NCBI GenBank assembly: GCA_049840795.1
Contig: JASGJK010000009.1
Location: forward strand, 1-64,000
DNA from: UPXZ01 sp049840795
GTDB taxonomy: Bacteria; Bacteroidota; Bacteroidia; Bacteroidales; Paludibacteraceae
Direction of reading: 5' to 3'
DNA: 64,000 nt
Below the pieces are notes generated by a model, which saw nothing but the letters and a program-made list of their open reading frames with translations, was not told the origin of the DNA and made no database searches. The translations under genes and the position numbers were made by a program. Numbering within the stretch: the first letter of the stretch is position 1; the number at the start of each line of letters is the position of its first letter. Positions 20,265 through 29,721 of this stretch are shown here, piece after piece.

Positions 20265-20453
20265 TATCTGCAAAATCTATACCTAATATTTTAAATATCA
20301 AGTATTTAAAATAATTTAAACTTTAGAAAAAGTAAAATGTTTTATACATGATACAAGCATGTGACAAAATTATCCAGTAAGAAAAACAAATCACATAAAC
20401 TTTTTTGAAACAATAAAAAGAAGTTGTAAAATAAAAAAAATTATAATTATGAG

Positions 20454-20461
20454 TATATTTG
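20454..20461 (+). promoter_or_regulatory. -7 box for the SDR gene
   Basis: TATATTTG matches TAnnTTTG and lies 23 bp before the SDR start codon. The -33 region is not conserved. Confidence 0.45.
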
Positions 20462-20484
20462 CAATCAAATAAAAAAATGAAAAA

Positions 20485-21309
20485 ATGAAATCAAAAGCAA
20501 TTCTTCTCACCGGTGGTAGTGCCGGAATAGGTCTTGAAACAGCCAAAATACTGATGGATAAAGGTTACAAAGTATATTCAGGTTCGAGAAGAGGAGGTGG
20601 TGAAGCTCATAAATCAGCAGTTTCTGACGGTATGATTATACCATTAACAATTGATGTGAATGATGAAAAAACACTGGAAAGTGCAGTGGAAAAAATAATA
20701 GCTGAAAACGATGAATTGTATGCAGTAATATCAAATGCAGGTAATGGTATAGCAGGTGCTGTAGAAGATACAACTTCGGAAGAAGCTAATTATCAATTAG
20801 AAACAAATTTTTTTGGTGCCATTAAAACTATCAAAACTTGTTTACCACAATTTCGTAAACAGAATTTTGGTAAAATAATTATTGTAACTTCAGTAGCTGC
20901 TATTATCCCTATTCCATTTCAGGCATACTATAGCGCCGGAAAAGCAGCTTTACAAATTTATACGGAATCATTGGCGATGGAAGTAAAACCCTTTGGAATT
21001 CAATGCTGTACTATTCTTCCAGGCGATACAAAAACAGATTTCACAGCATCAAGAAAATATACAATAGCAAGCGAAAATAAAAATTCACCATATTACGAAA
21101 GAATGAAAAAAGCCGTAGGTAAAATGGAAAAAGATGAACAAAATGGTATGAATCCTTCAGTTATTGCGCAAGCTATTATAAATCAAATACGAAGAAAAAA
21201 AATGAAAGCTCGTGTAATACCCGGTTTACAATACAAAGCTATTTGTACTATCAGTAATTTTTTACCAAATACCTTGAGATTAAAATTGATTAATTTGGTG
21301 TATTCTTGA
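20485..21309 (+). CDS. Short-chain dehydrogenase/reductase
   Basis: A 274-residue classical SDR: cofactor motif TGGSAGIG (about 9-16), NAG (SNAGNGIAG), catalytic serine in IVTSVAA, and YxxxK as YYSAGKAA. The basic SGSRRGG after beta-2 suggests NADPH preference. The C-terminal extension (MKARVIPGLQYK) resembles acyl-chain or sterol-type SDRs, but the substrate cannot be deduced. Single gene. Confidence 0.88.
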   Translation: MKSKAILLTGGSAGIGLETAKILMDKGYKVYSGSRRGGGEAHKSAVSDGMIIPLTIDVNDEKTLESAVEKIIAENDELYAVISNAGNGIAGAVEDTTSEEANYQLETNFFGAIKTIKTCLPQFRKQNFGKIIIVTSVAAIIPIPFQAYYSAGKAALQIYTESLAMEVKPFGIQCCTILPGDTKTDFTASRKYTIASENKNSPYYERMKKAVGKMEKDEQNGMNPSVIAQAIINQIRRKKMKARVIPGLQYKAICTISNFLPNTLRLKLINLVYS

Positions 21310-21785
21310 TACTTAAAAGTTAACTTGCAATAAAATATATTCAGGTTAATAATGTTTTTGAAAGACTATTGAAATATTGTCGAAAACTAAATTACAAGTT
21401 GGGAAAAAGAATCAAAACTAAATTTGGAAAAAACGTAAATAATTATAAGCATAGTCAATTTTTAAAAATCATAAAAAGTTAACCTAAAACTTCAAGAAAA
21501 TTTTCAACGCAATTTATTGAAGTTTTCAATGCTAAATGTAAGAAAATTTTTCAACTATATAATGAATATAAATTTGTTGAAAATATTTTTATATAATTAA
21601 AATTCAATATATTATAACTTGAAAATATGTTCATAAATGATATAAATTTTTTAATAATTAAATATCAAAATATTATTCCATTTATTTTTCAACCATATCA
21701 ACAAGCAATAATAATAACAATATTTTTTATTTATTTAAAATAATATTTTTATATAATAATGTTTACTTGAAAACTTTTTTTGAAG
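21310..21785. other. AT-rich intergenic region with no gene found
   Basis: About 475 bp of very AT-rich sequence with no credible reading frame. A 10-bp inverted repeat (AAAACTTCAA at 21486-21495 with its complement at 21517-21526) is the only structure I see; it lacks a T-tract and may be incidental. Confidence 0.5.
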
Positions 21786-22721
21786 ATGGAAAAACAACAA
21801 TTAATAAAAGAAATATTTAGACTAAAAAAAGAAAAAAATGCCGTAATTATGGCACATTATTATCAAGATTCTGAAATTCAAGATATTGCGGATAATGTGG
21901 GTGATAGTTTAGCATTAGCACAATGGGCATCAAAAACAGATGCTGATATCATTGTATTATGTGGGGTACATTTTATGGGCGAAACAGCCAAAATACTTTC
22001 TCCGTATAAAAAAGTATTAATTCCTGATGAAGCTGCGGGATGCTCATTAGCGGATAGTTGTCCGGCTGATAAATTTGAAAAATTCGTAAAAGCACATCCG
22101 GATCATACCGTAATTTCGTATGTAAACACTACAGCTGCGGTAAAAGCATTAACTGACATAGTGGTAACCTCTACCAATGCTAAAAAAATAGTAGATCAGC
22201 TTCCTAAGGATGCAAAAATAATTTTTGGTCCCGATAAAAATCTTGGAAATTATATAAACAGTGTCACCGGGCGTGATATGTTGCTTTGGGATGGCGCTTG
22301 TCATGTACATGAGCAGTTTTCAGTTGAAAAATTGATAGATTTAAAAAAACTACATCCAGATGCCGAAATTGTGGCTCATCCGGAATGTAAAAGTGTTATT
22401 TTGAAATTAGCCGATTATGTAGGTTCTACTCAAGGCATTTTGAATTATGTCACAGTATCGCAAAAGTCAAAATTTTTAGTAGTAACAGAAAGTGGCATTT
22501 TGCATCAAATGCAAAAATCTAATCCGGAAAAAGCATTTATCCCTGTGCCACCCGAGTTTGAAGGAAAAACCTGTTTATGTAACGAATGTAAATACATGCG
22601 AATGAATACTATTTATAAATTATACACATGTCTTCGTGATGAGAGACCAGAAATAAAAATAGATGAAATACTGCGTGAAAAAGCAGTAAAACCTATATTA
22701 AAAATGTTGGAAATGAGTTAA
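21786..22721 (+). CDS. nadA: Quinolinate synthase A
   Basis: A 311-residue NadA, condensing iminoaspartate with DHAP to quinolinate for NAD synthesis, using an oxygen-sensitive [4Fe-4S] cluster. Seen: MAHYYQDSEIQDIAD, VLCGVHFMGETAKIL, VVTSTNAKKIV, FGPDKNLGNYI, HPECKSVI and CLCNECKYMRMNT, which contain the cluster cysteines. ATG 21786 is preferred over an in-frame TTG two codons earlier. nadB and nadC are not in the window. Confidence 0.96.
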   Translation: MEKQQLIKEIFRLKKEKNAVIMAHYYQDSEIQDIADNVGDSLALAQWASKTDADIIVLCGVHFMGETAKILSPYKKVLIPDEAAGCSLADSCPADKFEKFVKAHPDHTVISYVNTTAAVKALTDIVVTSTNAKKIVDQLPKDAKIIFGPDKNLGNYINSVTGRDMLLWDGACHVHEQFSVEKLIDLKKLHPDAEIVAHPECKSVILKLADYVGSTQGILNYVTVSQKSKFLVVTESGILHQMQKSNPEKAFIPVPPEFEGKTCLCNECKYMRMNTIYKLYTCLRDERPEIKIDEILREKAVKPILKMLEMS

Positions 22722-22892
22722 ATATATTATGTAAATTGCGAATATATATAACGAAGTTTAATTGTATAAAAAAGTAAAATTTTAAAATTTTGCTTTTTTA
22801 TTTACTATTTTGTCTAACTACGTCAAATATTTACTGAAATTATAATCCTCATTAAAAGCTAATTTATCGCCTTAATAAATAATGAAAACAAT

Positions 22893-22900
22893 TATTTTTG
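22893..22900 (+). promoter_or_regulatory. -7 box before the GH97 pseudogene
   Basis: TATTTTTG (TAnnTTTG), 25 bp before the GH97 ATG. The promoter-like box survives although the gene is destroyed. Confidence 0.4.
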
Positions 22901-22925
22901 TAGAAATACAAATTTATTATACACT

Positions 22926-24948
22926 ATGAATTTTAAAACACACACTATTTTTTTATTCACTGTTTTTGTAGCGAGTTATTATTTTACTCAGGCAAAAGCG
23001 GTATCAACGATTTATGCCGATCAAGGTAAAACTATTATTAGTAAACATATTTACGGACATTCTATTGAGGCAAAAAAACTTGTTGTCCTAACTTCACCAA
23101 ACGGTAAAATTTCATTAGAAGTTTTTTTAGACGAAACTGGAAAATCATTTTACACTGTAAAAAGTAATAAAACGGTTGTAGTCGTAAAATCATCGTTAGG
23201 ACTTCAAACGAGCGAAGATAATTTCACTGAAAATTTGAAATTAATAACATTATCGCCGGTAACATCATTTACAGACTCATATTCGACCCGGCTGAAAAAA
23301 GAACAAATCGTACATATAAAGGAAAAAAGAGCACCATAACGCTTGAAAATAGTGTAAACAAACAAATAAAAATAGAATTAAAGGCTACCAACGATGGTGT
23401 AGCGTTTCGTTATTTGCTGAATGGTGATAATCCTATTTACGTTACCAAAGAAAATACCTTTTAAATTTGATAAATCAACAAGAGCTTGGTTGCATCCGGA
23501 AGCAGTAGTAAAATCGGGATGGGCACAAACACAGCCAAGTTATGAGGAGCAGTATGAATACGATATAGCCGTCGGAACACCCTCAGTTTACGGTCAAGGA
23601 TGGACGTATCCGGCGTTATTCAAAACCGAAAACAATTGGGTTTTGATATCCGAAGCCGGATTAACACCGGATTATTGCGGAACCCACTTAGCTGATAAAT
23701 CAACAGATGGAGAATATTTTTGTGGCTTTAGCACAAAAGGAGAAACATTTCGACCGGAAGATTCGGAGTTTCCAGTCTCAAAAATATTGTTACCCCTTGG
23801 AGAGTAATAGTCGTAGGATCTTTAAATACTGTTGTACAATCACAAATGGTGTCCGATTTGTCGCTGGCTGTATCAAAAAAAGAAGATTTCAATTGGGTTA
23901 AACCGGGCATCTCTTCTTGGAGTTGGGGAGTTTTGCACGATGAATCTGTTAATTACGAAACTTCCAAAGAATTTATTGAGTACGCTTCCATAATGAGCTG
24001 GAATTATTGTTTGATTGATGCTGATTGGGACCGACGGATAGGATATGACAAAATAAAAGAACTGGTAGATTATGCGAAGACAAAAAATGTAGGGATTATT
24101 TTATGGATAATTCTTCCGGTTCGTGGAATTCTACGGTTTATACTCCTAAAAATGCTTTATTGGAGCGTGAAGCACGAAGAAAAGAATTTGAACGAATACA
24201 CAAAATGGGAATTGTAGGTATCAAAGTTGACTTTTGGCCCGGTGACGGACAATCTGCCATTCGAATATTATTATGATATGATGCAGGATGCAGCGGATTA
24301 TCATCTGCTATTAAATTTTCACGGAACTACCGTTACAAGAGGTTGGTCTCGCACTTTTCCAAATTTGATGAGCATGGGAGTCTGTACGCGGGTTTGAATT
24401 TACAACTTTTGAACAAAAAGATACGGATTTGGCACCCCAAACATCTTACGATGATACCTTTTTCTCGTAATGTGGTAGGTCCAATGGATTTTACACCGGT
24501 TTGTTTTGGCGAAATAAGAGGCAAGCAGCGCCGGACAAGTAACGGATTTGAAATAGCACTGTCTGTTATTTTACAATCAGGTATTAGTCATTTTGTAGAA
24601 ATTCCGCAAAGTATGGCAAAACAGCCTGATTTTGTTATAGATTTTATGAAAAACGTACCACACAGCTGGGATGACATAAGATTATTAGAAGGATTTCCCG
24701 GAAAATATACAGTAATAGCGAGAAAAAGCGATGACAAATGGTATATTGGTGGTATTAACTCGCAATCGGAACCGATAACGCTAAATATAGATTTGACACA
24801 GTTAAAGCGAAAACAACCAATAAAATCAGTCACTATCATCACAGATGGAAATATCAATAGGGATTTTATTCAAAAAGAAGAAGTGTTGGATAATAATAAG
24901 TTGAAAATCACTATTCGACCTTCCGGTGGTTTTGTGTGTGTTTATTAA
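22926..24948 (+). pseudogene. GH97 family glycoside hydrolase (alpha-galactosidase/glucosidase type), multiply frameshifted
   Basis: Pieces in all three frames assemble into a SusB/GH97 enzyme of about 660 residues: signal peptide (MNFKTHTIFLFTVFVASYYF), N-terminal beta-sandwich, a segment with PGISSWSWG and IDADWDRRIGYDK, the retaining-type nucleophile region GIKVDFWPGDGQ (about 24215-24250), NFHGTTVTRGWSRTFPN, FSRNVVGPMDFTP, and a C-terminal domain to 24948. Frame changes fall near 23332, 23462, 23795, 24108, 24265, 24385 and 24460. The Asp in KVDF fits the retaining branch of GH97. At least six lesions in 2 kb, against none in the neighbouring nadA, indicate a true pseudogene and loss of a glycan-degrading periplasmic enzyme. 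Confidence 0.88.
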
Positions 24949-25160
24949 AATTACAATTGATTTAAAATGGATTAGAAAAAACAGATTATTTTCAAAAATA
25001 AAACAAGCTGCTAAATCTCCTGTGAGGAATGAAGAAATAAATATACTTCAGTCCAATTGTCCGGCAGGATATTTTTATTTTTTATACATTGTTATCCGCT
25101 AAAAGTCGGAAATTATTTTGAATTCATTTTGAAACTGTCTAAAAAGGGACAGCCTCTTAG

Positions 25161-25235
25161 TGGACCCAGTTGGGCTTGAACCAACGACCCCCTGATTATG
25201 AGTCAGGTGCTACTAACCAACTGAGCTATGGGTCC
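25161..25235 (-). tRNA. tRNA-Met (anticodon CAU), with an extra base in the D-arm
   Basis: On the minus strand a cloverleaf runs from 25235 to 25161: acceptor GGACCCA/TGGGTCC, anticodon stem CCTGA/TCAGG with loop CTCATAA, and T-arm GTTGG-TTCAAGC-CCAAC. The anticodon CAT means elongator Met (or lysidine-modified Ile); the loop context is that of Bacteroidota tRNA-Met. CCA is not encoded. The D-arm reads GCTCAGTTGGTTAGTAGC, one T longer than usual, so the 3' D-stem pairs only partly. Confidence 0.9.
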
Positions 25236-25275
25236 TGACAAATGCAAAAAAAGTATTATCTTTGCAAAGCGAGTG

Positions 25276-25307
25276 CAAAAGTAATAAATTTTGGATAATT
25301 CATCAAA
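25276..25307 (-). promoter_or_regulatory. Consensus promoter for the tRNA-Met gene
   Basis: On the minus strand TTTG (25307-25304), 20 bases, then TACTTTTG (25283-25276), a perfect match to the Bacteroidota consensus, ending about 40 bp before the tRNA 5' end. Confidence 0.7.
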
Positions 25308-25320
25308 TTATTTCAATAAA

Positions 25321-25948
25321 ATGACAAAAAATAGTGAAATTAAAGCAATAATATTTTGATTTGGGTGGTGTAATTGTAGATTTGGATTGGGAATTGTGCG
25401 TAAATAATTTCAAAAAAATAGGAGTGCCACAGATGGAAAAGATGTTAAGCACTACTTTGCAAAAAGAATTTATCCTTGATTATGAATTGGGAAAAATTTC
25501 TTCCGATGATTTTAGAAATGAAATAAAAAGAATGGCTTCTTTACCTATCACTGACGAACAAATTGATTTTGCGTGGCAATCTCTTTTAATTGGAATTCCA
25601 ACGGAGAAGTTAGAACTGTTAAGAGAATTGAGAAAAGAATACAAGGTATTTATGTTGAGTAACACCAACGAAATGTCTTTTGGTAAATGTTTGGATGAAA
25701 TGTTCAACGTCAGCGGACACGATATAAGTGAGTATTTTGATAAATGTTATTTGTCTTATCAAATTCATAAATGCAAACCTCATTTGGATATTTTTGAGTA
25801 TGTATTGAATGATATAAATCTGAAAGCCGTGGAATGTCTGTTTTTGGATGATGGTGTAGGAAACATAAAAACAGCTGAAAGTCTTGGATTTCGTACCCGA
25901 TTTGTGGTGCCATCATCCGAGTTAAAGAGGAATGAATTTGAATTTTAG
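25321..25948 (+). CDS. HAD-superfamily phosphatase (subfamily IA), frameshifted near the start
   Basis: Correcting one extra T in the run at 25354-25357 joins MTKNSEIKAIIFD to LGGVIVDLDWELC, restoring HAD motif I (FDLGGVIVDLD). Motif II is MLSNTNE (about residue 115), the lysine is in HKCKPHLDIFEYVL, and motif III is LFLDDGVGNI. The protein of about 208 residues resembles the YihX/glucose-1-phosphatase branch (HAD-IA variant 3); substrate unknown. Without correction the first Asp, the nucleophile, is lost, so the deposited sequence is inactive or wrong. Confidence 0.82.
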
Positions 25949-25959
25949 CTTTCATGTAG

Positions 25960-26879
25960 ATTTTTAAAGCAAACGATATTGTTCCTTGGCAGGAATGTGT
26001 TGCCACAATAGGTTTTTTTGATGGAGTTCATGCGGGACACCGTTTTTTGCTTGACGAACTCAAGATAAAATCCAAAGAGAATCGTATGAATTCGTTGGTG
26101 ATTACTTTCGATAAACATCCGCGGAAAGTGCTTCAAGCCGATTTTCAGCCTAGCCTTTTAACTACTTTACAAGAAAAATTAGATTTGCTGGCAACGATTG
26201 ATCTGGATGCATGTGCCGTGCTGAATTTCGATATGAAGTTGGCACAGCAAACGGCATTTGAGTTTATCCGAGATGTTTTGGTGCAACGCCTGAAAGTAAA
26301 AGTGTTATTGATAGGCTATGACCACCGTTTTGGACATAATCGCGAACAAGGCTTTGCCGATTATGCAAAAATTGGAGCGAAACTGGGTATAGAAGTTGTT
26401 CAAGCCAGCCAATTCGGCAATGAAGACTACACGCACATCAGTAGCTCCGAGATTCGTTATGCGTTAGAAATTGGAAATGTCGAAAAAGCGAATGAAATCC
26501 TGACTTATCCTTATTCTTTCAGTGGTCAAGTGGTTGAAGGTAATCAGATTGGGAGGCAGATTGGTTTTCCAACCGCCAATATCCAATTAGAGGATAAAGA
26601 CAAGATAACTCCGGCAGTGGGAGTATATGCAGTGCGTGTAGTTTTTTATGATGGTAAATTTTATAAAGGGATGATGAACATAGGTAGTCGCCCAACAATA
26701 CAGCAAGCAGGTGAAATGAGATTTGAGGTTCACATTCTTGATTTTGAAGATAACATTTATAATAAAACGATAAAAATTGAATTCTTGAAACGCTTGAGAG
26801 ATGAAGTGAAATTTAAAATTTAAATGAATTGAAATGGCAATTGCAAAAAGATAAAGAAACTGTTCGTTTACTGACGTAA
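25960..26879 (+). CDS. ribF: Bifunctional riboflavin kinase / FAD synthetase, damaged at both ends
   Basis: RibF phosphorylates riboflavin to FMN and adenylates FMN to FAD. The adenylyltransferase HxGH-type motif is seen in ATIGFFDGVHAGHR (about 26010-26045), followed by LLIGYDHRFGHNREQG, THISSSEIR, and the kinase part GRQIGFPTANI and GMMNIGSRPT. No normal start precedes the nucleotide-binding motif: the frame opens with ATG-TAG-ATT at 25954-25962, and the first TTG (26047) would delete the motif. At the 3' end the frame stops at 26823, but one frame over continues DLNELKWQLQKDKETVRLL to 26879, the usual C-terminus. I infer one lesion at each end. Downstream of HAD, probably one transcript. 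Confidence 0.85.
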
Positions 26880-26916
26880 ATCTTTAGTGGTTGGAATCCA
26901 TTTTTACGTAGTATAA

Positions 26917-26955
26917 AAACAAACCTTTCTTGCGAAAGCCAAGAAAGGTTTGTTT
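26917..26955. terminator. Bidirectional terminator between convergent ribF and lon
   Basis: A perfect 15-bp stem (AAACAAACCTTTCTT at 26917-26931, complement at 26941-26955) with a 9-nt loop. T-rich tails occur on both strands (TTATTTTTC rightwards; TTTTTAT leftwards), so it can serve both genes. Confidence 0.88.
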
Positions 26956-27015
26956 ATTTTTCTGTGTATTATAATCGCAAGATTTTCTGTCAACTTACGA
27001 AGCGGTTTATAGAAA

Positions 27016-29445
27016 TTATTTGACTTGTTCCTTGAGCAATGCGAAATTTATAACTTCCATTATATCAGATACATAATTAAATTTTATCCCTTTCAAGTAA
27101 ACAGGCTTGATTTCTTCAATATCTTTACGATTATCTTCACACAAAATAATATCTGTGATTCCGGCGCGTTTGGCTGCAAGAATTTTCTCTTTAATTCCGC
27201 CTACCGGAAGAACTTTTCCGCGAAGAGTGATTTCTCCCGTCATAGCAACATTTTTCCGAACTTTTTTCCGTGTAAAAGTAGAAACCATTGATGTGACCAT
27301 TGTAATACCGGCAGAAGGACCGTCCTTTGGAGTTGCTCCTTCGGGCACATGTACGTGTACGCTGTTTTCGTCAATTTGTTTTTGTTCAATGCCCAATTCG
27401 CTGGCGTGAGCTTTGATGTATTGCATTGCCAATATGGCTGATTCTTTCATCACGTCGCCCAAATTACCGGTTAGGGTGATGGATGGCGATTTACTTGGAC
27501 TCAAACTACTTTCGATAAACAAAATTTCACCCCCAACACTTGTCCAAGCTAACCCTGTAACAACGCCCGCGTATTCGTTACCTTCATACTTATCACGGCT
27601 AAATCGTTGCGCACCTAAATATTTTTTAAGGTCTTCGGAAGTGATTTCTGCATTGTATGCTTCGCCAATAGCCACGTTTCTTGCTATCTTACGCATCACA
27701 CTGGCTATTTTTCGGTTGAGCTCACGTACGCCCGACTCGCGTGTGTACTGATCGATTAACTGATTGAGAATTGATTTGGTTAACATTGCTTGGTCTTCGG
27801 TTAGTCCATGGTTATCTAATTCTTTTTTAACCAAATGTTTACTGGCAATTTCAACTTTTTCTTCTTGTGTGTAGCCACTAACCTCAATCAATTCCATACG
27901 ATCAAGAAGCGGACGTGGAATCGAATTTAGATTATTCGCCGTGGCAATAAAAAATACTTTCGATAGGTCAAAGTCAACATCTAAATAATTATCATGAAAA
28001 GCAAAATTCTGTTCGGATCCAGCACCTCGAGCAACGCAGATGAAGGGTCTCCTTTGTAGTCTGTGTTTACTTTGTCAATTTCATCTAAGATAAATACCGG
28101 ATTTGCGGATTCTGCTTTTTTGATGTTTTGCATAATTCTTCCGGGCATAGCTCCTATGTAGGTTCGGCGGTGACCGCGTATCTCAGCCTCATCGTGCAAA
28201 CCGCCAAGTGACATACGAATATATTTACGGTTTAGTGCGGTGGCAATCGACTTTCCTAATGATGTTTTGCCAACTCCCGGAGGACCATAAAGACAGATGA
28301 TTGGCGATTTTATATCGCCGCCTTTCAGTTTTAATATAGCTAAATGCTCCAAAATACGCTCTTTGACCGTTTCCATTCCAAAATGATCTTTGTCAAGTAC
28401 TTTCTTCGCATTTTTCAGATTGAAATTATCCTTGGTGTATTCATTCCAAGGGTAAATCGAGCATTGTTTCCACATAGTTGAGCTGTGTGGTATATTCCGG
28501 TGAATGCTGACTGGTACGCTGAAGTTTTTTCAGTTCTTTGTCAAATATATTTTGGATACTTTCAGACCATTTTTTCTTTTTTGCTTTTTCCTTGAATTCT
28601 TCCACATTATATTCTGTAGAATCCTCACCCAGTTCATTTTGGATGGTTTTCATTTGCTGTTGTAGAAAGTATTCTCGTTGTTGCTGGTCAATTCCCTCTT
28701 TGGTCTTGTTTTGGATAGACATTTTTATTTCCATCATCTGCGATTCCTTGTTGAGCAATTGCAGCAACTTATAACCACGTTCCGAAATATCGTTTTGCTC
28801 CAACAGCATTTGTTTTTCGGTCACATCCATGCCAAAATTCACACAAATATAATTAATCAAGAAAACCGGATTTTCGATGTTGCGGATAGCAAAAGCCATT
28901 TCAGGAGGTATCACTCCTGAGTTTTCGATAATTTTAATGGCAATGTCTTTGATTGACCAAACCAATGCTGTGAATAATTTGTCCTTTTTGTCCGGAATTT
29001 TTTCGTCTAACGGATGAATCTTAGCCTTTAGATATGGTTTTTCTGCAACTAATTCATCTAAGTGGAATCGTTTTTTTCCTTCGAGAATAACTGTTGTGGA
29101 GTTGTCGGGCATTTCGAGTATCCTGACTATTTTGGCTACCACACCAATGTCATATAACTGATCAATGGTTGGGTCTTCTATTTTTTTGTCTACTTGAGTG
29201 CAGACCCCAATAATTCCATCATTTTCCTGAGTTTTACGTATCAGCTTGAGTGATTTGGGGCGTGCTACCGATACGGGAACTAATACACCCGGAAAAATCA
29301 CCATATTTCTCAATGGAAGAATAGGGATCTCTTCGCCGAAAGAAATATTAATTTCCGTCGGATTTTCATCTAACGAAATAATAGGAAAAACTTCCGCAGT
29401 TCCCATCATTTCTTCCGTCAATAGATTTTCAAAGTTTTTTTTCAT
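27016..29445 (-). CDS. lon: ATP-dependent protease Lon, with two one-base frameshifts
   Basis: Lon degrades misfolded and regulatory proteins in the cytoplasm. The corrected protein (about 809 residues) is full length: N-terminal LAN domain (EEIPILPLRNMVIFPG), coiled coil, AAA+ with Walker A GPPGVGKTS and Walker B VFILDEIDK, and S16 protease domain with catalytic Ser in KDGPSAGITM and Lys in KILAAKRAGI. Two indels split it: an extra base at 28450-28452 (LDLPWNEYTKDN interrupted) and a missing base near 28013-28016 (EVLDPEQNFAFHDNY interrupted). Everything else is well conserved, so read error is a serious alternative to inactivation. Confidence 0.92.
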
Positions 29446-29465
29446 CTTGTAGAGATTATTGTTAC

Positions 29466-29478
29466 TGCCAAATTGGCA
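29466..29478. promoter_or_regulatory. Palindrome TGCCAAATTGGCA upstream of lon
   Basis: A perfect 6-1-6 inverted repeat lies 21 bp before the lon ATG. It could be an operator or leader hairpin; no known regulator is assigned. The 29446-29687 stretch otherwise shows no gene. Confidence 0.3.
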
Positions 29479-29687
29479 TACTTTTTGAGGCTAAATATGC
29501 TCAAAACGGAGAGCGTAACATCAATTACACCCGAAATATGCATTCTGAAATTCAGGTTCTATATAGTTCAATTGTTGTGCCAAAGATACTCCTTTTCCTG
29601 ATGTGAAACAAACTGACCATAAAAACGAGTTGACTTTTATATAAACCTCGTGGCTGCGTAAAATCACCAAATTACACTAGAAATATC

Positions 29688-29695
29688 TATATTTG
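29688..29695 (+). promoter_or_regulatory. -7 box for the L,D-transpeptidase gene
   Basis: TATATTTG matches TAnnTTTG, 26 bp before the start codon; no convincing -33 box. Confidence 0.45.
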
Positions 29696-29721
29696 ACAAA
29701 AATTTCGAATAATTCTTTGAA

